A model generated the notes under the pieces. That model was not told the DNA's origin and did not search any database. It saw nothing but the letters and a program-made list of their open reading frames with translations. The position numbers and the translations under genes were made by a program. From Brachybacterium sacelli (GTDB taxonomy: Bacteria > Actinomycetota > Actinomycetes > Actinomycetales > Dermabacteraceae): 64,000 bases of DNA. Shown piece by piece: positions 16,591 through 25,133 of the stretch (position 1 is its first letter; each line of letters starts with the position of its first letter). The stretch lies in the NCBI RefSeq assembly GCF_017876545.1, contig NZ_JAGIOD010000002.1, positions 1,240,001-1,304,000 of the forward strand. The letters are read 5' to 3'.

Positions 16591-18153
16591 TCAGAAGGGC
16601 GGCGGATCGTCCGGCGTCGGCGGAACTTCCTGCGTATCAGTGGGAGGTTCCTCGGGTGGTGGGAGCGGCCGGCGGGCGTTCTTCCGGCGCTCGTGGAGTT
16701 CCCAGATGCGCTCGAGCTGGCGCACCGCGATGCGGGTGGCGACATCGACGTCGTCGGTGGTGATCACCTGGTCGTGGGAGCCGATGCTCCACCGGGTGCG
16801 GCCCGGTCCGGAGCCGTTTCTCACCAGGCGGGCGGGGTCGAGCAGCCCCAGGGTCTTCTCGAGGTGGTGCTGCCAGCACAGCAGGTGCAGGTTCTCGATC
16901 TCCGTGAGGCCGCCGCGGGTGGGATCGGCGTGGTCGTACTCCTCGATGTGGTCGCCCTCCGAGGCCCAGGAGGTGGAACGCGTGCAGCCGGGGACGGCGC
17001 AGGTGGAGTTGCGCAGCCGCAGGTGCTCGAGCATCGCCTTGTCCGGATGGTACTTCTCGGCCGGGCAGGGCAGGAAGGCTCCGGTGCCGGGATCCGTGAG
17101 AACGCGGTACCAGGTGGTCGCCGCCCCGGCCAGGGAGCGCGCCATCCGCGGCGGGATGGGCGTGCTGCCCTCGACCATGCCGGGCGCGTCCGAGGCGCCG
17201 AGCAGGGTCAGGGCGGGCACCGTCAGGTTGAGGCGGAACCGCTCGACGGGAACCTGCACGCCGTCGGTGTCGAAGGAGGAATCGAACTGCAGGGCGTAGC
17301 GCAGGCGGTCGAGCGGGACGGGCCGTCCGGTGCGGCTGACGGTCTCTTCGAGGTCGAACGGGATCTCGGTGCCCTCGCGCAGTGCCTTGCGCTGCGCGGC
17401 CTGGACTGCATGGGCGGACTCGTCGAGCCGCTTCCAGAAGGCCAGGATCTCCGGGATCGGTCCGCGGAACGTGATCGTCCCGATCCCCTCGGCCGTATCG
17501 GGGGCGAGCTCGACCGTCCGCACGGGCTCGGCGGGCTCCTGCTCCGCTTCCTTCTCCCGGAGCGCCCTGAGCTGGACGAGAGCGTTGAGCAGGCTGACGA
17601 AGCGTTCGGCGGTGATATCGGTGGACCACGCCGCGATCGCGAGGTCGATCTGTCGCCGGGAGTCGTCACTCAGCTTCTGCGCCGCGCGCAGCATCCGCGT
17701 GAACCACCAGGAGGGGAAGTGGCCGGACTCCAGAAGCCCGAGAGTGCGGGGGAACTGGTCGACGGCCTGGTGCGCGCTGCGCAGCTCCCAGGCGGCGACG
17801 CCGTCGGTGACGCGTAGGGCGAGAGCCGCCCGGCGGGTGTCGAGATCGTCCTCGTCGGCCGGCTCCTCGCCGTCGGCCTCGCAGTCGTGGAGCGCTGCCA
17901 CAGCGCGGTACCGCGAGGCCAGGGCGCGGGCGCTGTCCTTCTCCGCATCCCATACGAGCTGTGCGGCCGCGCTGAGTCGGGGATCCTCGCTGCTCTCACC
18001 ACGATCGGGGAGGCCCTCGCGGGTCAAGGGCGTGCGGGCGGTGACCTGCCGCAGGCGCCGGGGGAGCGAGGCGAGGAACGCGAGATCCGAGGGGTCGAAG
18101 TCCTCCTGCGGGTCATCACCCTCCGACGCCGTGCCGCATGCGATCGCGCTCAT
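16591..18153 (-). CDS. DUF222 / HNH endonuclease domain protein
   Basis: A 520-residue protein of the DUF222-HNH type abundant in Actinobacteria. The DUF222 region occupies about residues 60-350. The HNH nuclease is near residues 400-460: CAVPGC, then SEGDHIEEYDHADP with the first His pair, ENLHLLCWQHHLEKT with the Asn and last His. These genes are multi-copy and mobile-looking; their role is unresolved (a homing-like nuclease or defence have both been suggested). The ATG at 18153 is chosen; another lies 9 bases upstream. The C terminus is proline-rich. Confidence 0.88.
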   Translation of the reverse strand: MSAIACGTASEGDDPQEDFDPSDLAFLASLPRRLRQVTARTPLTREGLPDRGESSEDPRLSAAAQLVWDAEKDSARALASRYRAVAALHDCEADGEEPADEDDLDTRRAALALRVTDGVAAWELRSAHQAVDQFPRTLGLLESGHFPSWWFTRMLRAAQKLSDDSRRQIDLAIAAWSTDITAERFVSLLNALVQLRALREKEAEQEPAEPVRTVELAPDTAEGIGTITFRGPIPEILAFWKRLDESAHAVQAAQRKALREGTEIPFDLEETVSRTGRPVPLDRLRYALQFDSSFDTDGVQVPVERFRLNLTVPALTLLGASDAPGMVEGSTPIPPRMARSLAGAATTWYRVLTDPGTGAFLPCPAEKYHPDKAMLEHLRLRNSTCAVPGCTRSTSWASEGDHIEEYDHADPTRGGLTEIENLHLLCWQHHLEKTLGLLDPARLVRNGSGPGRTRWSIGSHDQVITTDDVDVATRIAVRQLERIWELHERRKNARRPLPPPEEPPTDTQEVPPTPDDPPPF

Positions 18154-18642
18154 GCCTCTCACCCCCTCATGATCCCGAGCGCCGCGCGCCCCCGTATGTG
18201 TGTTCGATATGCGTCGATCCTACACGGAGGAAACCCAAGACGGGAGAGATGTGCAAAACTCGGAGCAAGTTCCCCGACGGTATCCACACAATGTGGAAAG
18301 ATGACGTGTGGTGAGGAATGGTGAATGCTTCCTCCGCAGGGGTGTGCTGTCCACACATTGCGAGGCCGGCATTGACATCGCGGGCGAGTGCGAGTGCGTG
18401 GGAAGCCGATGTCCGCTCTGGATGCACGTCTGGCGCTCCGCTGATGTGCAATTCTCGAATGTCAGTGGCGCGTGATGCCATGGATTCGCGGCAGCGTGCG
18501 ACGAAAGGCGTGAAGAATCCTCAGGCCCCGTGTCAGCGGTTGTCGACCCCGCGTCCGGAACCGCCGGCCGCCCCCACCCGCCTCGCCGCGCCACGACCCT
18601 GCTCCTCCTGCCCCGGCGCCGCCCAGGGGGCAGACTGGCCCC
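18154..18642. other. 490-base gene-free interval with palindromes and DnaA-box-like sites
   Basis: No convincing gene is seen. The left two thirds are clearly more AT-rich than neighbours. It holds an inverted repeat TCCACA-CAA-TGTGGA (18283-18297) preceded by TA, and CTGTCCACA (18347-18355). Both resemble DnaA boxes (TTGTCCACA). The first part probably carries the HNH gene promoter. The purpose of the rest is unknown. Confidence 0.5.
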
Positions 18643-19611
18643 ATGGCAGAACCCACCGATCCCCGCGTCGCCGTCTACCTCGACTTCGACAACATCGTCA
18701 TGTCCTGGTACGACCGGGTCCACGGACGCAACGCCTACAGCCGTGACCGCCAGAAGATCGCCGAGGACCCGGCCGGCCCCGAGGTCGCCGAGCGCCTCGC
18801 CGCCGCAACCGTCGACGTCGGTGCGATCATCGACTACGCCGCCTCCTTCGGATCCCTCATGCTCACCCGCGCGTACGCAGACTGGTCCGCCTCCGTCAAC
18901 GCCGAGTACCGTTCCCAGCTGGTCGCCCGCGCCGTCGACCTGGTGCAGCTCTTCCCGGCCGCCGCCTACGCGAAGAACGGGGCGGACATCCGCCTCGCCG
19001 TCGACACCGTCGAGGACATGTTCCGCATCCCCGATCTCACCCACGTGGTGATCGTCGCCGGAGACTCCGACTACGTGCCCCTCGCCCAGCGCTGCCGGCG
19101 TCTGGGCCGGTACGTGATCGGCATGGGCGTGGCAGGGTCGACCGCGAGATCCCTGGCCGCGGCCTGCGACGAGTTCGAGTCCTACGACAACCTTCCCGGC
19201 ATCGAGCGTCCCGCGCCGCCCGCCGCGACCCGCACCCGGCGAGGCCGGGGTGCCGGGTCGCGCTCGACCGGCGGTGAGCCGTCGCCCGGGGGCGGCGCCG
19301 CCGACGCGGACGTCGCCGGGACCGAGGGGGCAGGGGAGGCAGGGGAGGCGGAGGAGGCGACCTACGAGGTGACCGAGGACCCGGGGGAGGCGGCCACTCG
19401 ACTGCTTCAGCGCGCCCTGCAGCTCGGCGGGCGCGGAGACAGCGAATGGCTGCACAGCTCCGCCGTGAAGTCCCACATGCGCCGCATGGACCCCTCCTTC
19501 AGCGAGAAGGCCCTGGGCTATCGCACCTTCTCCGAGTTCCTCAAGGCCCACTCCGACATCGCGGAGCTGGAGGAATCGGGTCACGACCGGCTGGTGCGGC
19601 CGACGGACTGA
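18643..19611 (+). CDS. NYN-domain RNase-like protein with C-terminal LOTUS/OST-HTH domain
   Basis: A 322-residue protein. Residues 8-175 form a NYN/PIN-like nuclease domain (DUF88/LabA type): YLDFDNIVMSW with the first acidic pair, NGADIRLAVD and VVIVAGDSDYVPL with the other acidic residues of the metal site. Residues 185-250 are a low-complexity Gly/Ser/Glu linker. Residues 250-318 form an OST-HTH/LOTUS domain (AATRLLQRALQLG...SHMRRMDPSFSEKALGYRTF), which binds RNA. The combination suggests RNA cleavage or processing guided by the LOTUS domain. It stands alone between two intergenic gaps. Confidence 0.9.
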   Translation: MAEPTDPRVAVYLDFDNIVMSWYDRVHGRNAYSRDRQKIAEDPAGPEVAERLAAATVDVGAIIDYAASFGSLMLTRAYADWSASVNAEYRSQLVARAVDLVQLFPAAAYAKNGADIRLAVDTVEDMFRIPDLTHVVIVAGDSDYVPLAQRCRRLGRYVIGMGVAGSTARSLAAACDEFESYDNLPGIERPAPPAATRTRRGRGAGSRSTGGEPSPGGGAADADVAGTEGAGEAGEAEEATYEVTEDPGEAATRLLQRALQLGGRGDSEWLHSSAVKSHMRRMDPSFSEKALGYRTFSEFLKAHSDIAELEESGHDRLVRPTD

Positions 19612-19636
19612 CCCACCGCCCAGTCCTGAGACGTCA

Positions 19637-19653
19637 GGTCACAGGAAGGTCAC
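19637..19653. promoter_or_regulatory. Direct repeat upstream of the nitrite operon
   Basis: GGTCAC occurs at 19637-19642 and again at 19648-19653, 11 bp apart (one helical turn), about 110 bases before the nitrite channel start. It may be a site for a nitrogen regulator. The evidence is the repeat and its position only. Confidence 0.3.
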
Positions 19654-19758
19654 GGCGGCTCCGTGGCCTCGGGGATCCCGGGCGCCCACTCTAGGTTGGC
19701 GTCGCTCCCGCAGCCGGATCGCGGGGCCGGCCGGATCCCCAAGACCCCAGGAGTGCCC

Positions 19759-20601
19759 ATGTCCTACGTCAAGCCCGCGGACCTTGTCGGGCGGATGATC
19801 GACGCCGGCTCCAGCAAGCTCGGCCTGTCCACCCGGGACACGGTGCTCCGCGCCGCGATGGGCGGGGCCCTGCTCACCCTCGGGGCGGCCTTCGCGATCA
19901 CCGTCACCGTCCAGACCGGCGAGGCGCTCCTGGGCGCCGTGCTCTTCCCGATCGGCTTCATCCTGCTGTACCTGCTCGGCTACGACCTGCTCACCGGCGT
20001 GTTCACCCTGGCGCCGCTGGCGCTGATCGCCCGTCGGCCGGGCGCGAGCGTGCGAGGCATCCTGCGGCTGTGGGCGCTGGTGTTCCTCGGGAACCTGCTC
20101 GGGGCGGTCACCGTCGCCGTGGTGATGGCGATCTGCTTCACCTACGGCTTCAGCACCGAGCCCGGCGCCGTCGGGCTCTCCCTCCGCGAGATCGGGCACG
20201 GCCGCACCGTCGGCTACGCCGAGCACGGCGCCGGCGGGATGCTCACCCTGTTCCTGCGCGCCGTGCTGTGCAACGTCATGGTGTCCACCGGGGTCATCGC
20301 CGCGATGATGTCCGACAACCTGCTCAGCAAGGCCGTCGCCATGTGGATGCCGGTGACGCTCTTCTTCTACATGGGTTTCGAGCACTCCGTGGTGAACATG
20401 TTCCTGTTCCCCGCCGGCCTGCTGCTCGGCGCGGACTTCACGCTGACGGACTACCTGCTGTGGAACGAGATCCCGACCGTGCTCGGCAATCTCGTCGGCG
20501 GGATCGTGTTCGTCGGGCTCGCCCTGTACGTCACCCATCACCGACCGTCCGTGCCGCCGGAGCCCGTGACCACGGCCGAGCCGCTGGTGGCAGTGCGATG
20601 A
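19759..20601 (+). CDS. nirC: Formate/nitrite channel (FNT family), probably nitrite
   Basis: A 280-residue FNT channel with six hydrophobic segments. Family marks include LRAAMGGALLTLGAAFAI near the N terminus, and ALIARRPGASVRGILRLWALVFLGNLLGA with the second conserved helix, and GFEHSVVNMFLFPAGLLLG, the typical FNT signature. Its position directly ahead of nirB (4-base overlap) argues for nitrite rather than formate. The ATG at 19759 has an AGGAG site six bases upstream; a frame from 19663 lacks one. It would move nitrite across the membrane. Confidence 0.9.
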   Translation: MSYVKPADLVGRMIDAGSSKLGLSTRDTVLRAAMGGALLTLGAAFAITVTVQTGEALLGAVLFPIGFILLYLLGYDLLTGVFTLAPLALIARRPGASVRGILRLWALVFLGNLLGAVTVAVVMAICFTYGFSTEPGAVGLSLREIGHGRTVGYAEHGAGGMLTLFLRAVLCNVMVSTGVIAAMMSDNLLSKAVAMWMPVTLFFYMGFEHSVVNMFLFPAGLLLGADFTLTDYLLWNEIPTVLGNLVGGIVFVGLALYVTHHRPSVPPEPVTTAEPLVAVR

Positions 20602-23156
20602 GCGCCCGACGGATCGTCGTGGCCGGCGCCGGGATGGTCGCCCACCGCTTCGCCGAGAGTCTGCTGGCCCGTGCCGGGAGCGACCTCCATCTGACCGTGC
20701 TGGGGGAGGAGGGCCGCCACCCCTACGACCGTGTCGGGCTCAGCCGCTACTTCGACGGCGGCGACCCCGAGGCGATGACCCTGAAGCGCAGCGTCCTCGA
20801 GGACCCGCGGGTGCACTTCGCACCGGCCGACGCAGTGGCCGGCATCGACCGGGCCGGGCAGCAGGTCCACACCCGCAGCGGCGCACGGATCGACTACGAC
20901 CACCTGGTGCTCGCGACCGGCTCCTCCGCGACCCGCCCACCGCTCGACGGCGCGGACCTCCCCGGGGCCTTCGTCTATCGCACCCTCGAGGACGTCCGAC
21001 GGCTGCGGGACCAGATCGAGCGCGCCCCGGACGGCAGACCGCCGCGGGCGTACGTCATCGGCGGCGGGCTGCTCGGGCTCGAGGCGGCGGGTGCCCTGCA
21101 GAAGCTCGGAGCGGAGGCCACCGTCGCCCAGTCGGGGGACCGCCTCATGTCCGCCCAGCTCGACCTGCCCGCCGGCCAGGCCCTGCGCCGCCTCATCGAG
21201 CAGCGTGACCTCGCGGTCCGCACCGGAACCCACACCGCCCGCCTCACCGCCGGGGAAGACGGATCGGTCGCCGGCATCGAGTTCGCCGACGGCACCGCCG
21301 AGCCCGCCGACCTGGTCGTCTTCACCATCGGCGTGCGGCCCCGCGACGAGCTCGCCCGCGCCGCCGACCTGCCCTGCGCCGCGCGGGGCGGGGTCGAGAT
21401 CGACGCGAGCTGCCGCACCGCCGACCCGGCGATCAGCGCCATCGGCGAGGTCGCGAGCTTCGCGGGGCGCTGCGTGGGGCTGGTCGCCCCCGGGTACGCC
21501 ATGGCCGAGGTCGTCGCGGACGGGCTGCTGGAGGGCGAGGCGACCTTCTCCGGCTACGACCTCTCCACCCAGCTCAAGCTCTCCGGGGTGGAGGTGGCCA
21601 GCTTCGGCGACGCCTTCGCCACCACCGAGGGTGCCCTCGACGTCGTCTACGCCGATCCGGTCGCCGGTGTGCACAAGAAGCTCGTCCTCTCCGACGACGC
21701 CGGCACCCTGCTGGGCGGCATGCTCGTGGGCGACACCTCCGCCTACGGGTCACTGCGCCCGCTGATCGGGCGCTCCCTCGGGACGGATCCGGCCGCCTAC
21801 CTGCTGCCCGAGGGCGGCATCGCCGCGTCGGGCGGGGAGCTGCCCGACGAGGCGATCGTCTGCTCCTGTGCGGGCGTGAGCGCCGGACGCATCCGGCAAG
21901 CCGTTCACGAGGACGGCTGCGAGGACGCCGCCGGGGTCACCGCCTGCACCCGGGCCGGCGCCACCTGCGGCTCCTGCGTCGGGACGTTGGCGAGGACGGT
22001 CGACGCGGAGCTCGTGGGGATGGGTCGCGCGGTCTCCACCGGACTGTGCGAGCACTTCGACCTCTCGCGCCGTCAGCTCTACGACGCGGTGCTGGTCTCG
22101 GAGCTGACCACTTTCAGCGCGATCATCGAGCGCTTCGGCAGCGGGCGCGGCTGCAACACCTGCAAGCCCGTGCTCGCCAGCATCCTGGCCACCCTCGCCC
22201 CCGCCCACGTGCTGGACGGGGAGAACGCGACGCTGCAGGACACCAACGACCACGTCATGGCGAACATGCAGAAGGACGGCACCTACTCGGTCGTCCCGCG
22301 CATGCCCGGCGGCGAGGTCACCCCCGAGGGGCTCATCGTGGTCGGGGAGATCGCCCGCGACTTCGCCCTGTACACGAAGCTCACCGGCGGCCAGCGGATC
22401 GACCTCTTCGGAGCCCGGCTCGAGGAGCTGCCGATGATCTGGCAGCGTCTGGTGGACGCGGGCTTCGAGTCGGGACAGGCCTACGGCAAGTCGCTGCGCA
22501 CCGTGAAGTCCTGCGTGGGGAAGGCCTGGTGCCGTTACGGAGTGCTCGACTCGACGGCGATGGCCGTCCGGCTCGAGCTGCGCTACCGAGGGCTGCGCGC
22601 CCCGCACAAGCTGAAGCTCGGGGTCTCCGGCTGCGCCCGCGAATGCGCGGAGGCCCGCAGCAAGGACGCGGGCATCATCGCGACCGCCCAGGGCTGGAAC
22701 CTGTACGTCGGCGGCAATGGCGGGGCCACCCCGCGCCATGCGCAGCTCTTCGCCGAAGGGCTCGACGACGAGGCGCTGGTGCGCACCATCGACCGCTTCT
22801 TCCTCTACTACATCCGCACCGCCGACGTTCTCCAGCGCACCGCGCCCTGGCTGGCCGCCCTCGACGGTGGCATCGACGGGCTGCGCGAGGTGGTGCTCGA
22901 GGACTCCCTGGGGCTGTGCGCCGACCTCGATGCCGCCATGGAACGGCACGTGGCCGGCTACGAGGACGAGTGGGCGGCGACCCTCGCCGACCCTGAGAAG
23001 CTGCGGCGGTTCCACTCCTTCGTCAACGCTCCCGCCACCGGCGACCCCTCGCTCGCCTACACCCTCGAGCGCGGCCAGCCCCGGCCGGCGAGCAGCGAGG
23101 AACGACGCTCGGGGAAGGTCCTGATCGCAGGCACCAGACTGGAGGTACGACGTTGA
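20598..23156 (+). CDS. nirB: NADH-dependent nitrite reductase large subunit
   Basis: An 852-residue assimilatory nitrite reductase reducing nitrite to ammonium with NAD(P)H. The N-terminal 400 residues form the FAD/NAD oxidoreductase (VVAGAGMVAHRFAE, YVIGGGLLGLEAAG). A BFD-like [2Fe-2S] region lies at about 420-460 (CSCAGVS ... TRAGATCGSC). Sulfite/nitrite reductase half-domains follow, and the siroheme-[4Fe-4S] ligands are in SCVGKAWCRYG near 638-645 and GCARECAE near 678-682. The ATG at 20598 overlaps the channel stop. A longer frame from 20070 is a shadow. Siroheme genes follow in the same operon. Confidence 0.95.
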   Translation: MSARRIVVAGAGMVAHRFAESLLARAGSDLHLTVLGEEGRHPYDRVGLSRYFDGGDPEAMTLKRSVLEDPRVHFAPADAVAGIDRAGQQVHTRSGARIDYDHLVLATGSSATRPPLDGADLPGAFVYRTLEDVRRLRDQIERAPDGRPPRAYVIGGGLLGLEAAGALQKLGAEATVAQSGDRLMSAQLDLPAGQALRRLIEQRDLAVRTGTHTARLTAGEDGSVAGIEFADGTAEPADLVVFTIGVRPRDELARAADLPCAARGGVEIDASCRTADPAISAIGEVASFAGRCVGLVAPGYAMAEVVADGLLEGEATFSGYDLSTQLKLSGVEVASFGDAFATTEGALDVVYADPVAGVHKKLVLSDDAGTLLGGMLVGDTSAYGSLRPLIGRSLGTDPAAYLLPEGGIAASGGELPDEAIVCSCAGVSAGRIRQAVHEDGCEDAAGVTACTRAGATCGSCVGTLARTVDAELVGMGRAVSTGLCEHFDLSRRQLYDAVLVSELTTFSAIIERFGSGRGCNTCKPVLASILATLAPAHVLDGENATLQDTNDHVMANMQKDGTYSVVPRMPGGEVTPEGLIVVGEIARDFALYTKLTGGQRIDLFGARLEELPMIWQRLVDAGFESGQAYGKSLRTVKSCVGKAWCRYGVLDSTAMAVRLELRYRGLRAPHKLKLGVSGCARECAEARSKDAGIIATAQGWNLYVGGNGGATPRHAQLFAEGLDDEALVRTIDRFFLYYIRTADVLQRTAPWLAALDGGIDGLREVVLEDSLGLCADLDAAMERHVAGYEDEWAATLADPEKLRRFHSFVNAPATGDPSLAYTLERGQPRPASSEERRSGKVLIAGTRLEVRR

Positions 23157-23539
23157 CCACGCAGATGCAGACCCTCCACCCCTCGATCAGCTCCCGTCTC
23201 GGCTGGCAGAGGGTGTGTGCGCTGAAGAGCCTCGAGGTCGAGCGGGGGCGGGCGGCCCTCGTGGGCAGCGCGCAGATCGCACTGTTCCTGCTGGCCGACG
23301 GCACCATCCGCGCGACCTGCAACCGGGATCCCTACTGCGACGCCTATGTGCTCTCCCGCGGCATCGTCGGCAGTCGCGGGGACGTTCCGACCCTGTCCTC
23401 GCCGATGCACAAGCAGGTCTTCGACCTCCGCACCGGCACCTGCCTCGACACGCGGGGGAAGGAGCCCGCCCGGCTGCGCACCTGGCAGGCCCGCGCGGTC
23501 GACGGTCAGGTGCAACTGCTGTGGGGGAGCGCCTCGTGA
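23153..23539 (+). CDS. nirD: Nitrite reductase small subunit
   Basis: A 128-residue NirD with a Rieske-like fold. CNRDPYCDAYVLSRGIVGSRGDVP and SPMHKQVFDLRTG are classic NirD motifs; the Rieske Cys/His ligands are absent, as usual for this subunit. The start is a TTG at 23153 that overlaps the nirB stop (TTGA) and follows a GGAGGT site by six bases; the next ATG, 12 bases on, is a poorer fit. It completes the NirBD enzyme. Confidence 0.93.
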   Translation: MTTQMQTLHPSISSRLGWQRVCALKSLEVERGRAALVGSAQIALFLLADGTIRATCNRDPYCDAYVLSRGIVGSRGDVPTLSSPMHKQVFDLRTGTCLDTRGKEPARLRTWQARAVDGQVQLLWGSAS

Positions 23540-24300
23540 GCACGCCGCGGCCGGGCCCCGTCGCGCTCGTCGGCGGCGGCCCCGGCCCGCTGGACCTGCT
23601 CACGGTGCGCGCCGAGAGACTGCTGCGCGAGGCCGACGTGGTCGTCGCCGACCGCCTCGGCCCCGGCCCCGAGGCGCTCGCCGAGCTCTGCTGGTGCGCC
23701 GACGTGATCGACGTGGGCAAGCAGCCCGGCCATCATCCGGTCCCGCAGGAGCAGATCACCGCACTGCTGCTCGACCACGCCCTCGCCGGGCGGCGCGTGG
23801 TGCGACTCAAGGGCGGGGACCCGGTCGTGTTCGGCCGCGGCGGCGAGGAGTACGCGGCCTGCCTCGCCGCCGGGATCCCGGTCGAGATCGTCCCCGGAGT
23901 GACCAGCGCCGTCGCCGTCCCGCAGGCCGCGGGCATCCCGCTGACCCATCGCGGCACGGCGGCCTCGGTGCACGTGGTGCACGGGCAGGGCGCACCGACG
24001 GCGGCCACCCTCGCCGCGCTCGACGACGACACCACGACCACCGTGGTGCTGATGGGGGTCGGCGGACTGTCGCGTCTGGTGGCCGCGGCGCTGGCCCACG
24101 GCGTCCCGCCGTCCCGCCCGACGGCGATCATCGAGAACGGGCACAGCGACCGGCAGCGCACGACGCGATCCACCCTCGGGCAGGTGGTCGAGGTCGCCCG
24201 CACGGTGGGCGTCCGCAGCCCCGCCGTCATCGTCCTCGGGGAGGTCGCCCGCCACGGGCTGCTACTGTCCGCTCCGATGCGGGAGGATGTGCTCCCATGA
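23536..24300 (+). CDS. cobA: Uroporphyrinogen-III C-methyltransferase
   Basis: A 254-residue SUMT that methylates uroporphyrinogen III twice with S-adenosylmethionine to give precorrin-2, the siroheme precursor. Signatures: VALVGGGPGPLDLLTVRAER at the N terminus, RLKGGDPVVFGRGGEE, and PGVTSAVAVPQAAGIPLTHR. The GTG at 23536 overlaps the nirD stop (GTGA). It lacks the CysG oxidase/chelatase domain. Confidence 0.94.
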   Translation: MSTPRPGPVALVGGGPGPLDLLTVRAERLLREADVVVADRLGPGPEALAELCWCADVIDVGKQPGHHPVPQEQITALLLDHALAGRRVVRLKGGDPVVFGRGGEEYAACLAAGIPVEIVPGVTSAVAVPQAAGIPLTHRGTAASVHVVHGQGAPTAATLAALDDDTTTTVVLMGVGGLSRLVAAALAHGVPPSRPTAIIENGHSDRQRTTRSTLGQVVEVARTVGVRSPAVIVLGEVARHGLLLSAPMREDVLP

Positions 24301-25133
24301 GCACCACGTCGCGTCTGTCCGACGCCCTCCTCGGCCGCACCATCGTGATCACCGTCGAGCGCCGGGCCGACGAGCTCGCGGCGGCCCTCGAGCGCCACGG
24401 CGCCGTGGTCCGGCGGGCGCCTGCGCTGGCCACCGAATCGAACCCGGACGATGCCGAGTTGCTCGCACGGACCCGGGACCTCATCGCCCGCCCGCCCCAG
24501 GACCTCGTCGTGCTCACCGGCATCGGGCTGCGCGGCTGGCTGGAGGCGGCCGACGCGGCCGGGCTGAGGGCAGAGCTGCACGCTGCGCTGGCCGGCGCCC
24601 GGATCGTGGCCCGCGGCGCGAAGGCGCAGGGGGCCGTCCAGGGCGCGGGACTGGAGACCGCCTGGGTGGCGCCCTCGGAGACCTCGGCCGAGGTGGGGGA
24701 GCATCTGGTGGCTCGGGGCGTCGGTGGGAGGCGCATCGCCGTCCAGCATCACGGCACCGGGGCCGACGGGCTCGACGAGAGCCTGGGCGAGGGCGGGGCG
24801 GACGTGGTGAGCCTGACGGTGTACCGCTCGGGACCGACCCGCGAACCCGAGGCGCTCCGACGCTCGGTGCAGCACGCCGCCGCGGGCCCCCTCGACGCGG
24901 TGGTGTTCACCTCCGCCCCGGCGGCGGCCGCCTGGCTCGAGGACGCGGTCACGGCAGGGTGCCTCGAGGGCCTCCGGGAGCGGGCCTCGGCGGGGGAGCT
25001 GGTGCTGGCCTGCGTCGGCCCCGTCACGGCGCGGCCGCTCACGGACCGGGGGATGCCCGTGCTGCTCGCCGCGCGTGGCCGCACGGGTGCGCTCGTGCGC
25101 GCCGTCGTGGAGCATTTCGAGGAGGCCGGATGA
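24297..25133 (+). CDS. hemD: Uroporphyrinogen-III synthase-like protein
   Basis: A 278-residue HemD-like protein with two similar Rossmann-type lobes. TIVITVERRADELAAALERHGA opens the first; VVVLTGIG-like DLVVLTGIGLRGW, then VYRSGPTREP and AVVFTSAPAAAAWLEDA mark the second; CVGPVTARPLTDRG is the conserved C-terminal segment. It cyclises hydroxymethylbilane to uroporphyrinogen III, the substrate of the preceding methyltransferase. Sequence conservation is low in this family, but the context is strong. Confidence 0.85.
   Translation: MSTTSRLSDALLGRTIVITVERRADELAAALERHGAVVRRAPALATESNPDDAELLARTRDLIARPPQDLVVLTGIGLRGWLEAADAAGLRAELHAALAGARIVARGAKAQGAVQGAGLETAWVAPSETSAEVGEHLVARGVGGRRIAVQHHGTGADGLDESLGEGGADVVSLTVYRSGPTREPEALRRSVQHAAAGPLDAVVFTSAPAAAAWLEDAVTAGCLEGLRERASAGELVLACVGPVTARPLTDRGMPVLLAARGRTGALVRAVVEHFEEAG

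Noticed and set aside
18283..18355. A replication origin
   Set aside because: Only two DnaA-box-like words and no dnaA, dnaN or gyr genes nearby.
20070..20597. N-terminal extension of nirB
   Set aside because: It runs through the channel gene in another frame and is Arg-rich. NirB starts at 20598 with the FAD motif.
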